NCBI GenBank assembly: GCA_004026145.2
Contig: CP034989.1
Coordinates: forward strand, 3,424,134 to 3,488,133
Length of the DNA stretch: 64,000 nt
Origin: Takifugu bimaculatus
Lineage: Eukaryota; Chordata; Actinopteri; Tetraodontiformes; Tetraodontidae
Reading direction: 5' to 3'
A program made the position numbers and the translations under genes. The notes beneath the pieces are model-generated. The model did no database searches. It was not told the DNA's origin and saw nothing but the letters and a program-made list of their open reading frames with translations. Of this stretch, positions 1 to 11,400 are shown piece after piece. The number at the start of each line of letters is the position of its first letter. The stretch's first letter is position 1.

Positions 1-3000
1 AGAGCGAGGCACCGGCGCGTAGACTGGCGCCGCTCCGTCCCCGCTGCTCCCAGCAGTGCATGCTGGGAGCCGGTTTATCTTCCACCCTGCTTCCGGCTGA
101 ACTTCCGTCACTGGGATTCATTTCTGGGGTCGCCCGCCTCTCCGTTGCACGTCCTCATCAGCATTCTATTAACTCTGTGGTTCCAGCTTATTTTAATATC
201 CGATTGTTTCATTTCTTCCTTTTCGGATGAAATATGTCTCGGCGGGGCTCCGGGCGTCGCGCCAGAGACGGCGAAGGGGGGGGAGATAATTAACGGTTGC
301 ACCAGCGCGTGGTGACATTACATCATCTCAGCCGTTTGAGAAAGTCATTTGTTCACCGTGTCACTTGAAAACAAAGTTAAAAACGATCAAATTGTGGATT
401 CCAGCGGCAGAAGAGGAACGTTAAAGCGACGACGGTGTTAACGAGCGCTGAATCGTTTAACGACCCCGTCATATTAGAGCGCTTTTAATTCCTCTCCAGC
501 TCTGCCCGGGAACGAAACCAGTGAATTACTTTGAATTTTTGCGCTAGCCTCTGTTGAATTAGCTGCATTAGCAAGAATTAGCGCCCGGCTCTCCTTCAGC
601 CGCCATGTTTTATTCAGACGGGCGTCGTGAGCGAGCTCGCCATGACGCCCGTCGACCACACGCGTTCAGCTTCCTCCAGGCGGCCCTCCGTCACTGCAGC
701 CGATGTAATATTCAGAGGTCAAAGCCCCCCCCCCGGGCCTCCTGAGGCATTCATTATTAAATCGGGTACACAAGTTAGCTTCTGAAAGGTCAACCAGCGT
801 GCGGGGTTAGCGGCGAGCAGCCTTCGCTTCTTTTCAGGTGGAAAATGCTCATCTTCATCCCCATTTGTTCCCTTTTTTTTGTCTCCCGCTAATGTCAAAC
901 TTCCCGCTCCGTTGCCTGAAGCTTAATGGCGGAGCGTCGTCGGCGCCGGCCGCGTTCCCCAAACGTTGCACGCGGCCGTATCGCGAATATATTTGGACTC
1001 GGCGCAATCAAAGCGGGGGCATTAGATGGAGTCAATGAGCCTCGACAGGTGGTGAAGAAGGGGCTGATGGGAGGCAGAGCCGCAGATGCCGCCTCTGTTT
1101 GGAGCCTCCTGATGGCGTTCCCAATTACAGAAACGGTAATTTGCTGGAAAAGGCTCCAGACTGCTGGGAAGGGCCGAATGAGACGGCGTAATTGGCATTG
1201 TGGGGGTATTACAAGAGAGATAATCCATAGATCCCTGTGGTGGGGGGGGTTAAACAGGAAGTGGCCTCCCCAGTACCTGGCAGAGGCTGACATGGGAGCG
1301 GAGCCCCCCCCCCCCAGTGCACATATCTGGATACTTTGTTGACCAGCTCGTGCACGCAGGCCTCCCAGTGGAATCATCTCCACTGGTGGCCCCCCCGATC
1401 CATACCTGTGACCCCCCCCCCCAATCCAGGGTATTCTCCCTCTGTCTCAGCCGTGTTGTGATTATTTACCCCTCTATGATTTGAACGACCCCTGTAAACA
1501 GCTTAATAGAATCCACTTCAGCCTGGGGTTGTGTAGCAAAAGGGCGTTTTGGTCGGTGCTTGCACACCTTTCGCCGCCCTAGAAGCCCCCCCCACCACCC
1601 ACCCCCCCGTCTGACATGCGAGGGTGTTATCGTCAACTTTCCAACTCTGCGCTGGGCGTTCGCAGCGTAATTACATGTGATTTACCAACAGCTGCAGCCA
1701 TAATGGTGGATAAACAAATTACGCAATGAGGAAGAGCACAAAAAAGGGGGGGGTGGGGGGGGGTAATGAGAGGAGCCGCAGCAGCCAGCACTTTTTAGAT
1801 TGACGCTTTGGCTCCTTCCGCAGCACAAAATGAGCACTCGGGGCCCCGCGCCGCTAACCTCGCGCCGCTAACCTCACGCGGCTAACAGGGTTGAGGCTCC
1901 CTCATGGGGGGGCGTCCCAGCTCCACTTCCCTCTATAATGTCCACGTTTATTCCCAACCCACCTGAGAGAACCTGCGCTCGATCAACCCCTCCTAGGGCC
2001 CCCACATCGATTCAACCTTTTATGGCGAACATCCGGTCAGGAGCCACGTGGAGACGGAAGCACGTGGATGAAGTCCGGCTCCGTCCAGGAAGCCCGAGTA
2101 ACAACCCCCCTCTTCGCGCGCCAAAGTGAGCTGTTTGTCTCCACGGGGGCTGTGGAGCGGTTCAGGACTTCAAGGTTTTCATCCTCTTAAAAGGAGAAAA
2201 AGATCCCGGGATTTATGTCCGTCACCATCGGACCGGCGTCTCCTCGTTATGGCGCCGGCGGCCTGGGCCAGGAAGTAATTGGAGTGAATCTATGGGTCAC
2301 AGCAGGCTGTAAGTCATCTTGTTAAAATCGGCGATCCATAACGCTGCACTGTCAACGGCCTTTGACCTCATGGCCCCAACTAAAGCCCGCGGGGCCCGGC
2401 TGGCTTCTCCTCATCAGTTAGGCCGGGAAAAGTTGGAACACACAGAGCCCAGTATTAGCTCCACACTGCAGTTTCAGCTAGCTATGCTACATCCGGGTGG
2501 CCTCTCCCCACGGATCCGAGGCGGAAATGAAAGCAAAAACTTCCCGGCAGTGGTCATGTGACCAGGACCGTTTAATGTACCTGCAGTTACGGAGGCGCCT
2601 CTTCACTTTGGCTCGATCCTTCTCTGGCGTTTGCATGAATAACGGATGCTAATTAGATTCAGCTAAGAGCCTCTGCCCATTAAGTCTTCATACGTTGGAC
2701 GACGGTCGAGCACTTCTGGGGCTCATGTGTCATTTATTCAGGTCTTCCAAGCCCGACGTGGCCGGGGAGGAGGGATACGTATATGTGTCAGCGCGGAAAT
2801 GTGCGCCGGTCCTCCGAGAAGGAGGGAGCGCAGCTAGCATTCTTAATTAGACTAATAACTCGCGGGGGTGGCTGGCTGTGACGGCTGCAGCCCCCGGCCG
2901 TTCCACAAAGTCGGCACTAGAGTGACGCAACCGCATCCCCCCCTCTGAGCGCGCACGTGCCCGCGCACGTTGGTTTCAAGGAGCAATTCCTCTGACATGT

Positions 3001-4232
3001 TTTCTAAAAACTGCTTTTTCTGCAGAATGCTGAGGATGAATTTGTCTGTGTGTGTATTTCTACCTCTATTCCCTCCACTGCATTCATCAGCAGTAGCGGC
3101 GCAGCGGTGGGTGGCCAGTGAGGTGTTTGGACCCCCCCACCCCCCACCCCATTCTGCCCTGGCCCCCATCTCCGCCGTCCAACTCGCTCTTTTCCTTCCA
3201 GCCTGAATCCCCCCGCTGCTGTTTTTCTTGAAGTTTGACATGATGCTAATGAAGGTTTCCAGGCTGCTGGCGGCTGTCTCAGCACAGATAACCCTCGGAA
3301 AACAGCATCATTATTTATATTTACTTGTTCTGCGTCCTGCATAAATACCAGCTGGTGGCGGGGGGAGCCCAACACAGCAGGCAAGGCGCAAATACAGGTG
3401 TGCGTTTTGGCGGGGGGTGTTTGCGCTTGATAATAGGCTAATGCGCACGCTAACACTTGTGTTTGCCTTTAAACTTGAGCTTTTCCTCTTGCTTTAGCAT
3501 GCTAGCAGATGTAGAACCTGAGCCCTTCAAGCCCCAGAGACACTTGTGAGTCGTTTTCACACTTGGATGTCGGGATCTAGTCACCGGTGCCGGGGAACTG
3601 TTCCCACTGGGACACGTTCCTGCACTACCAGTAAGAGCGGTGCTGACCACAGCTTCAGCTTCAGTCCTACAGTCTCATTCCATCACTCAGTCCTCCTCCT
3701 GGTCCAAATGACCTCTTGTTAGCCTCTTCAGTGAGCTAGCCGCTCAAAGTGCCACTATTTGTAAACGCGAGCGCAAAAGCTAACTGGGCTCTACGCAAAG
3801 AAAGCGGCTGTGAGACGGCGGCAGGAGCGGCTCCGGTCCAGATCCGCTCCCTGAGCCCGGCTCACAATCAGCTCCCCAATTGCAACTGATGGGTACAAAT
3901 GAGGCTGCCACTTAAGTCATTGAATTCACGGAGCGCTGACTCGCTATCTGATTCCTCTCTGCTCCCGCCATATCGACAGCCACGCTCTCGCCTTTAATCC
4001 GCCATAATGGGTCAGCCATGCAAGATATGATGGAGCGTGAAGGCACTTGGGGAGAGCCGGGTCGTTTAGCTCTCGGGCCGTATTTCTCCGGCAGGGTTTT
4101 AGCCGCATTAGCGACGCGGCGTTAATGCATTTGCAGCTGCCCCGACTTTGCGGGGCAAAAACAGGGGGGTGTAAATTCCAAGGTTGTGTCAGGAATCGCG
4201 GGAATGATCCGATGGTGCGTCTTCTTCCGCAG
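1..4232 (+). other. snd1: snd1 intron, 3' part (upstream exons outside window)
   Basis: This stretch precedes the first recognisable snd1 exon and ends in a normal acceptor (cttcttccgcag, AG at 4231-4232). I looked for the preceding SND1 coding segment, which should end shortly before the residues resembling QLE, and for earlier SN-domain exons. I saw none in any frame, so I treat the whole stretch as intron. It holds C- and G-homopolymer runs (for example a G-rich tract at 1746-1763), a 14-bp unit ending in cgctaacct repeated twice with a third diverged copy at 1847-1888, and no open frame resembling a protein. Confidence 0.75.
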
Positions 4233-4356
4233 GAGCCCAGTTGGAGAGTCTGATGGAGACCATGAGGGCGGAGATCGCCGCCCACCCGCCAGTGGAGGGG
4301 TCCTACGCCGCGCGCCGGGGCGACTGCTGCATAGCCAAGTTCGCCGACGGCGAATG
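4233..4356 (+). CDS. snd1: snd1 exon: start of Tudor domain (C-terminal exon 1 of 6 in window)
   Basis: SND1 (Tudor-SN, p100) is a conserved RNA-binding and nuclease-like protein with four SN-like domains followed by a Tudor domain embedded in a fifth, partial SN domain. The family is known from RISC, stress granules, splicing and transcriptional coactivation. This 124-bp exon begins with two bases of a split codon and then reads AQLESLMETMR, the linker helix before the Tudor domain, followed by PPVEGSY and ending IAKFADGEW. The F of AKF corresponds to human cage residue F740. The acceptor is cgcag/GA and the donor is TG/gtgagc, splitting the Trp codon. The next exon starts with G-TAC and restores W-Y. 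Counting back from the stop puts the first whole codon near human residue 705, in agreement with the 910-residue family length. Confidence 0.97.
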
Positions 4357-5128
4357 GTGAGCGGAACACTTTAACAAATGTGGAAAATATTGACGAGCCC
4401 CCCGATGACCTCAGCCCATTAGCGGGCCGCTAACCTAATCCCGGACCTCGCATCTGAGATGGATTAGTCAGCTAACCTGGTGAAAATCTATCAGAAAGGC
4501 TCCGCGGGCTGTCTGATCACCTGGAACCATCCTGGAACACCAGAAATTGCTTTTCCAGTTTTACCGCGTCTCTACTTAATCCGCAGACACGCACGGTGTA
4601 ATTAGCTCGCTGGCACGTTTCAGCACCAGCCACTCACAGGAACACACACACACACACACACACATCATCATCAGCGTCAGTCCTTTACAGATGGTCATGG
4701 GGACAGATAAAAGTCACACGAGGGGGGGGGGAGGGCTGTAATGGCAGGGACAAAAAAAGATGAAAAAACAGATTATTTTTGTTTTTAACTGGTTCTAAGA
4801 CACAGCTGCTTCCTTCACATACCCCCCCTCCCTGTGCACAAAGGTCTGGATCCATTAGGGGGTTATTTGCCCCCCCCCCAGCACCTCTGATTATTAGCCC
4901 CCATCTTCTCGTCCTCCCTGTTGCAACCACTTTGTCGTCAGGTTCTGCGATGAGCTCTGAAGTTGAGGCTACGAGGAGAAACGCTCGGGAGCTTCTGCCC
5001 GTTATTGCCTCCCCCCGCCCCCCCCTCCTCACTGATCCTCTCCCACCGTCACAACAGACAACTCCTCCAACTCCCCCTCCCCAGGGAAATAAGCCCAGAA
5101 TAATTTACTGTGCCCCCCTCTCCTCCAG
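4357..5128 (+). other. snd1: snd1 intron (772 bp)
   Basis: The intron runs from gtgagc to a pyrimidine-rich acceptor (ctcctccag). It contains a (CA)n run at 4642-4664 and several C- or G-homopolymers. A long open frame across 4779-5240 reads through the acceptor into the next exon, but its intronic part is low-complexity proline/threonine and resembles no SND1 sequence. Confidence 0.9.
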
Positions 5129-5198
5129 GTACCGAGCCAGAGTGGAGAAGGTTGAGTCTCCTGCTAAGGTCCACGTCTTCTACATCGACTACGGCAAC
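5129..5198 (+). CDS. snd1: snd1 exon: Tudor domain core with aromatic cage
   Basis: This 70-bp exon completes the split Trp codon with G and encodes [13 protein letters not shown] followed by [10 protein letters not shown]. It is the core beta-barrel of the SND1 Tudor domain, which is known to bind symmetrically dimethylated arginine. The cage residues Y746, Y763, Y766 and N768 (human numbering) are all present at the expected spacing, so ligand binding is probably intact. The only visible difference from the human core is V for I in the AKI/AKV position. The acceptor is cctccag/GTAC and the donor is AAC/gtgagt. The exon ends on a codon boundary (phase 0), matching the start of the next exon. 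Confidence 0.98.
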
Positions 5199-6658
5199 GT
5201 GAGTAGATCTGAAGCCAGCGATCGGCCCGTTAATATTTGATCCTCCATCCAGCTGTTGTGTCCAAATGTGCCCGCCAGCGAACTTTTGGGGGGGGTTCTG
5301 TTATTTGAGGAGGGATTCCGAGCACCTCCTCACACACTCGGCTGTTTATTACAACATTCCGAAGCCTTCTTTAATCTCCTCGGCTGTTTTCAGGGCAAAT
5401 ATGATGCAGCCGGGCTTCGTTGTTTACAGCCGAGGTCGCGAATCATTTTCAGTCCTGTTTCGCCTTCCCCCCCCCCCCCCATGGATGCTGATGAATTCAC
5501 TCCATCGTCGGTGTGTTTCCACCCACTCGCATCACCAAGCGGCTCACGTAATCAGCCGGGCCCTCAGGTGCTTTTTTTCCCATGCTGCACTGGAGTGGCA
5601 CAGTGTGTGACTTGACCTCTGAGCGTGGAGCCGGGGGGGGGGGGGGGGGGGGGCGGGGGACGGGGGGTGGGGGGCAACACACACAGCCTGGCAGACCTGA
5701 TGCGTTCTGGCATTCTGCTGAAGGTGTGATCCTCCGAACCCTCAGCCGACGTCCGACTCGCCATTTTGTAGTTTTGACTCATCAGCTATTAGCCGCTAAT
5801 AGCGCCGCCTGTCTCAGGCGGAGGTCAGAGCCTGAGTTATTACGCCACCACTTTCACTTTCACTTTTAAAACCCACGCTTCCCGTCCAAGTCTAACGCGG
5901 CGTTGATGAATCCCAACGTTCCAATCCGCCATAAAGGTTTAGATTATCCTGTCTAGACTGTACAGTCCAGCAAACACATTAATCCAGGGTGTGTGTGAGT
6001 GTGTGTGTGTGTGTGTGGTGGGGGGGTCGTTAAATTAACTCCCCACCTCTAACGACCACCTTTGTGTGGCTTCCCGTCGGCGCGTTCCTCCGTTTGTCAT
6101 CGCTCACATCGGCTTTGTCAAATTAATCACATCTTTGCTGCGCGGCAGCAGAAATGTGGCGCATACTAATGAGCAATTTATTTTTATGATAATTAATCTG
6201 GGGGAGCGGGCCAAGCCGGAGAGCAGGATTAGCATTCGGCGCCTGTAGCCGAACCAGAGGGCGAATCAATGGCGGAAGCGCCGTTTCTCTTTGTTTTTCT
6301 TTGTGTTTTTGAAAGTGGCGTCTTTAATCGGGGTCCCGGCGTCTTTGCTGCGGCTCAGCGCTGAGCCGAGGAGCAGATGGAGCCCGGTGCAAAGGGCCTC
6401 GGCGCTGCTGTAGAAACAGCTGCGCGGCGGTCGCTACGGCGACGCGCGCCAGCCCGCTCTCCTTAAGCCACCAGATGACATCTGTCCGTCCGTCCCCGCC
6501 CCCCCCCCACTCGTAAACTGTCCTCGCAGAGGTGACGTCCAGGTGTCCCGAAGGGAAACGGGATTAAAGCTCCGGACGCGTCTCTTAAAGGGATTTGATT
6601 GGCTGATTTGTGTCAACCTGAGTCTGATCTGAGCTCTGATGTCTTTTCCCCCCCTCAG
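5199..6658 (+). other. snd1: snd1 intron (1,460 bp)
   Basis: The intron starts gtgagt and ends cccctcag. It contains a strongly G-rich tract at 5633-5674, a (GT)n run at 5989-6018 running into a G-run, and a C-run near 5468-5480. No coding segment is seen inside it. Confidence 0.9.
5633..5674 (+). repeat. Poly-G tract in snd1 intron (quadruplex potential)
   Basis: A run of 21 G is followed by four further G blocks of 4-6 separated by one or two bases, on the sense strand. It satisfies the four-run rule for G-quadruplexes in the pre-mRNA. Such tracts are also prone to length errors in assembly. Confidence 0.9.
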
Positions 6659-6772
6659 AGAGAAGTGGTGCCGTCCACCCGCCTGGCCGCCATCCCCCCC
6701 GCCTTCGGCGTCAGGACCCTGCCGGCACAGGCCACCGAGTACACCTTCGCCTACATCCAGGTCCCAGAGGAC
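6659..6772 (+). CDS. snd1: snd1 exon: end of Tudor domain into SN5
   Basis: This 114-bp, 38-codon exon is in phase 0 at both ends. It opens with REVVPSTRL, matching the human REVLPSTRL that follows the YGN motif. It continues through a moderately diverged loop (AAIPPAFGVRT) and ends LPAQATEYTF, AYIQVPED. The LPAQATEY block is a hallmark of SND1 where the chain returns from the Tudor insertion to the partial SN5 fold. Acceptor is ccctcag/AGA and donor is GAC/gtaagt. The substituted positions are conservative and no stop or frameshift is present. Confidence 0.97.
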
Positions 6773-6870
6773 GTAAGTGTGCCGACCCCCCACCAGCCTC
6801 AGTTTCTGAACTTTAGCTGTCATAAGAAGCGTCCGAGTCCCACTCAGGGTTGAAGGGGGGGGGAGAGATG

Positions 6871-6900
6871 GTGGGTGGGTGGGGGGGGGGGGGGGGGGGG
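6871..6900 (+). repeat. G-rich tract in snd1 intron
   Basis: It starts as gtgggtgggt and passes into an uninterrupted G-run of about 20, on the sense strand and about 100 bases after the donor at 6773. Confidence 0.9.
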
Positions 6901-7779
6901 TGCTGCATAATTCATGTGATCTCCAGCAGACGGCGGCCGTCTTTATCAGGCCGCCGCTTGATTTGGCTGTAAATTGGAGAATAATTGAGCGTTAGCTGGC
7001 TGGAAGAACTTCACTCCTGTTTTTTGCGTCACCTCGCTCGTCTCAAAGGTCGTCCTGACGCCGCCGCCGCTCCGACCTTCTTGTTTACCTCTGGGTGCGT
7101 TTACTCGGACCACCGTCGCCGCGGGCCTCAACGGCCGCCGATCCCCTCCCCGGTTGATCGGGCGGTTTTGTGGGGACCTTTTATAACGGAGGCGAAAAGC
7201 GGCCTGGTTGCTCTGGCAACAAGCGCCGGCAAGTTGAGAACAGGAAGCGAAGACGGCGGCGGCGTTGAGGGTCGGCCAGTAGCAGGAAGTGGATAAAAGG
7301 CAAAGAAAAAGTGTCCCGTCGGTTAAAGGGAGGCATCAAACACAACCTGGAGCGGCGCCACATGTTGAGCTGACACACACCTTCCTCCTCCTCCTCCTCC
7401 TCCTCCCTCCCTGTCACTCTCCATCCGTCTCTCCTCCCTGGCTCCCTCTTGCCTTTCATGTGTTTTCCATCTCCTTCCTTTAAATCTCGCCGCCGCGTCA
7501 CTCCCGCTGGCAGCGCGGCGTGCTGCTCTTACCGCCACTCGGGGGAGGTTGTTGCCGGCGTCCCCTGATGCCGGAGCTCAGTGTCTTCACTTCCTGGAGG
7601 ATGTGAGATAAGTTGAATATCATCAAAGCGCGGTTGTCCTCCATCTTGCTCGGCTGCGTGAGTGTTTTCTGGTCCCCTCCTGCCCCCCCGCACCCCCCAG
7701 GCACCTGGAACAGGTTGACCAGGAGGGAGAACGGAGACAAAAAAGGCCCTTAGCTCAGTGGCTCAAACAAGCTACCCTG

Positions 7780-7781
<2 letters not shown>

Positions 7782-7813
<32 letters not shown>
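7782..7813. repeat. (CA)n microsatellite
   Basis: About 16 CA units lie within an snd1 intron, the first of two CA tracts upstream of the 8182 exon. Confidence 0.97.
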
Positions 7814-7814
<1 letters not shown>

Positions 7815-8010
7815 AAGGTGGCTAGCTTGAAGGGAGTTGCCATGGAGACAAGACCAGGGTGAGAAAGAAGCGAAGCAAAGAGATGGATGGTGTAGGGAGG
7901 GGTGGATGATGGCCACAGACGAGCCTAGATTTTTCCTCTTTCCCCCCCTCCTATGATCCTGATCCTTGTTTTTTGGGTTTGTCCTCTGTGGTGTGTTCAG
8001 ACAAGCCCCC

Positions 8011-8011
<1 letters not shown>

Positions 8012-8059
<48 letters not shown>
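8012..8059. repeat. (CA)n microsatellite near snd1 acceptor
   Basis: About 24 uninterrupted CA units lie on the sense strand of the pre-mRNA, ending roughly 120 bases before the acceptor AG at 8180-8181. CA-rich RNA is known to bind hnRNP L; any effect on this exon is inference. Confidence 0.97.
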
Positions 8060-8061
<2 letters not shown>

Positions 8062-8181
8062 CAGGTGATCATTGAGAGCGAAAACATGGGTGACAATGAG
8101 GGAATGCTGGGTAAGATTTCCGAGATTGGATCACGGAGACGCTCCGATTGATCTCTGCTCTTCACTTCCTGTGGTCTCCAG

Positions 8182-8385
8182 GAGGACGCCCGCGCCGACG
8201 TGGTGGACTGCGTGGTGAGGGACATCCAGAACAGCCAGTGCCTCCTGAACGTGGAGTACTCGGGCCCCACCTGCCCGCACGTCACGATACAGTTCGGGGA
8301 CACCAAGGACGACGTGGGCCTGGGCCTGGTCAAAGAGGGACTGGTGATGGTGGACGTCCGCAAGGAGAAGCACCTGCAGAAAATG
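8182..8385 (+). CDS. snd1: snd1 exon: partial SN5 domain
   Basis: This is the largest snd1 exon in the window (204 bp, 68 codons, phase 0). It begins EDARADVVDCVVRD, then IQNSQCLLNVEY, and continues to the near-invariant DVGLGLVKEGLVMV and VRKEK blocks, which form the C-terminal part of the fifth SN fold packed against the Tudor domain. Human SND1 has the same blocks with small changes (IQNTQCLLNVEH, VMVEVRKEK). The region between them (SGPTCPHVTIQF) is more variable. Acceptor is ctccag/GAG and donor is ATG/gtgggt. The exon is strongly GC-rich at third positions compared with the flanking introns. Confidence 0.97.
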
Positions 8386-8415
8386 GTGGGTGAACCGTCG
8401 ATGCCCGGATGGTGG

Positions 8416-8465
8416 AGCGGCCGCTGGCGCTAATGCAGCTAGCGGCCGCTGGCGCTAATGCAGCT
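8416..8465. repeat. 25-bp tandem duplication in snd1 intron
   Basis: Two exact head-to-tail copies of a 25-bp unit (8416-8440 and 8441-8465), each starting agcggccgctggcgc, lie 30 bases after the donor of the 204-bp exon. The unit contains a NotI-type octamer (gcggccgc). Confidence 0.95.
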
Positions 8466-11400
8466 AGCGCCCAGCTGTCTTTACCGTGTCCTCGTCCGGC
8501 GCTCTGGTGGGACACGCGGTACAGATTGATAACCCTGCTGCACGTGCCCACCTGTGTCCTTCCATCAGAGTGGCGGGTTAGCATGTAGCTTAGCATTCTT
8601 GACAGAAAATGAGCCCTTTGTTTGCCGTTGCCGAGGCCATTTCCTTCAATGATGTTTATGTACATTACATCTCCTCAATTGTTTCCTCTCAGTTTGAGTA
8701 TAGATTAGCTTTGAGCGCAAGGCGCGCTAAAGGTTGGGTAATGGGGGCCGCGTGTCGCTCACTCAGGCGCAGACAGAATGTCAATCCACCAAGCGTGGAG
8801 TATCCACTCCCACACCCCTGTAATTAGCCCCAGACGGCAGCCATTTTGTCAAAGCGTGAAGCTCTGCTCATTTACTCTTCCTTCCATTATGCTAATTAGC
8901 CCAGCGCACTCGGAGCGACAGTACACATGAAAGATAAAGGAAAATGGAGGATATTTATTCCCGCCGCAATTACCGCGTCCCCGCCACAGCCGATATTAGT
9001 CAGCCAGACGCTTATTTAAAAGACGGCGGCATTATGTCGACCATATTTGGAATAACGGCGCAGATGCATGGGCACATCTGTAAAGACATCCGTCTGCTCT
9101 CACGTGGAGACCCGGCCGCTCTAAATCAGGGTGATAAAAGCCCTCCGCTACCTCAGAGTCGGTCAATAAAGCTCCGCGCATCCTTGTCAAAGCCGTTTGA
9201 CCTCTGACCCCTAAAGAGTAGCCAAGGACCATAATGCAGTCTCTGGGTAATGGACCCTATAGACAAAGGACAGTGATTAAAGCCCTCAGCCGAAGCTCTA
9301 ATAGGCTTAGAGAGCGCACAGATTTAGGTTTTCTCTTTGGCGTTCAGGGGCTGGGATCTGTAGGAGCGCTAGCGTTAGCGTTAGCGCTGCCATTTCTTAA
9401 CTGACGGTTCCAGCCTTCCGCTGGGCTCCGGTGAGCTGAAGTGCCATCGAGGCGCTCTTCACATTTCAAATTAGCTCATTGCCTTTTTAATTTTTTGGGG
9501 GAAACTTGTTTTTAAAGACAAAAGTCTTAAAATTGTGGCGATAATGAGCTTAATTCCCTGACCCACAGTTGGTGGTTTGCAGGCAAAACAAAAAACAAAC
9601 AAACCAAAAAATGTTATCTTGCGAGTTAGCTGAGCCCAAAACCACTCTACAGATAGAATGGTCCACCTCTGGACCCCCCCCCCCCCACACACACACACAG
9701 ATAAGTCAGATTCCCATAATGTTCCCGTGCCAGCTCTCTCTCTCCTCCTCTCGCTCATCCTCCTTGGAAAAGTGACTTTTGTCCGTCCGATAAGCTTTAT
9801 TTCAGCTTCATTCTTTATTCATTATCCATCCGGGGGGGGGGGGGGGGATTGGATCATGGTCATTGTAATCTGTACTTTAGCGTTGAGCGTTGTGTAACAG
9901 ATGGGCCCTAATGTCCGCTGGAGCTTCGGCGCCCATCAATAGTCGCTCATAAGTGCACCGAAGGTTAACACCCGCTTTTCAGGGTGGCATTGTCCCAAGA
10001 GAGACACTCTCTCATCCATGTGGGGGGTTTACCCTTTCCCCCTCCCCACCCACAGTGCATTCAGCCTAAATCCTGTCTTTCCTGGAAGCCACTGAACACA
10101 CCATATGGATGCTGACGGTTGTAGCTGGATGCTCCTATCAGGAGCGCGTGAGCGGGGAAGCTGGTCATATGCACGCCAGCTGCCGCCGTCCTATAGGAAG
10201 TAATCGGGATCATACCGGGGACACGGGGACAGAGATGTCCATAAGCAGGGAGCCGAGTAATAGCTGAGAGGATGGACTTGGCGAGGCGGACCTCAGCGTG
10301 CGGCCCAGATGTGCGGCGGAAGGATAGATGCAGCAGGAGCCACGTCTGGATGTAAACAAACTGGCTTTTAATTTCCCCGATTTAATGCATTTATTGCATT
10401 TATCCGGCATTTATCATCATTAAAGCTAAAGCTGCCACACATCTGTCGGGTTTGCGTGCTGTTTACCCGCGTTGAGCTTTAATTCTAATCAAGAACTCGC
10501 CGATTTCTCACCCACACAGACCTCACGTGTCAACATGGCACGCTGCAGGAGGTTAGCCTTCTGCTAGCTTCTCCGCTAGCTTCTCTGCTAGGTCAGGTGG
10601 GCAAGAGGAAAGCTGACGAAAGCTTACAGCCAATCAGCGGGCTGCTTTCAGAGAAACGGGGTGAGCGTAGCCCCTTCATGTTGGGGGGGTGTAATCAGGA
10701 GAGGCCTTGCGATCAGACCCGGCTTTGGCCTAATTATGGGCTGTAATTTAAAATGTTATCTTCTGTTATTTGCAAGTCACGGAAGATGAATTTGCCCTTT
10801 GAACCCGGCCGGCGTTGACGGTATCGGCTCACTTTTCCCATTTTGAGCGAGAGCCTGTGCGGAGTTGGTGTTTCTGGGCTAATTAGGAGAAACTGATAAA
10901 GGTCGTTAGCTCGGCAGATACCCGGAAGCACTTCAGAGAAGTTTTTCATCTCCTGCCTGGACGTCCCCAAATGTGAGATGTCACAACACCTCAGCCAGCC
11001 TCTCGCCGCCGTTCCCCAGTAGCGGATTGGCGCCGACCCGTCGCCTCAGCTAGCCGACAGCCTCCCCAAAGTGCATTATCCCTACAAGCTAATAATCTCC
11101 TGTTTGCTAATTACAAGTCAATTGCAAACAGGGACGCGTCTGTCAGCGCTCCGCCGTGCCGTTATCAATCACCGGCAGGGGCGGCGGCCCGATTGACCTC
11201 AGCCGGGATGCTTTTTGTTCCCCGCTGACGAGATTAAAAGGCAAATGTTTATCCAGACGTTCTTGAGATCTTTAGTCGAGCGTTTGCCTCTCAGCTTTGG
11301 AGAAAACAGCTGTTGAATCCCAGAAATCCTCCTGGAATCTTTAATTATCCAGCAGCCCTCTGGGAAATGTAGTTCTGCTGCCTCTTTTTAACCCACTCTC

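Larger units (their letters stand above)
6773..8181 (+). other. snd1: snd1 intron (1,409 bp) with paired (CA)n tracts
   Basis: The intron starts gtaagt and ends gtctccag. It holds a G-run at 6871-6900, a (CTC)n stretch at about 7384-7407, and two (CA)n tracts at 7782-7813 and 8012-8059. The second lies about 120 bases before the acceptor. An antisense open frame across 7755-8363 is built largely on the CA repeats and the opposite strand of the next exon, so it is not a gene. Confidence 0.9.

Noticed and set aside
7755..8363. 202-codon antisense open frame
   Set aside because: It is composed of CV repeats from the CA microsatellites plus the reverse strand of the real snd1 exon 8182-8385.
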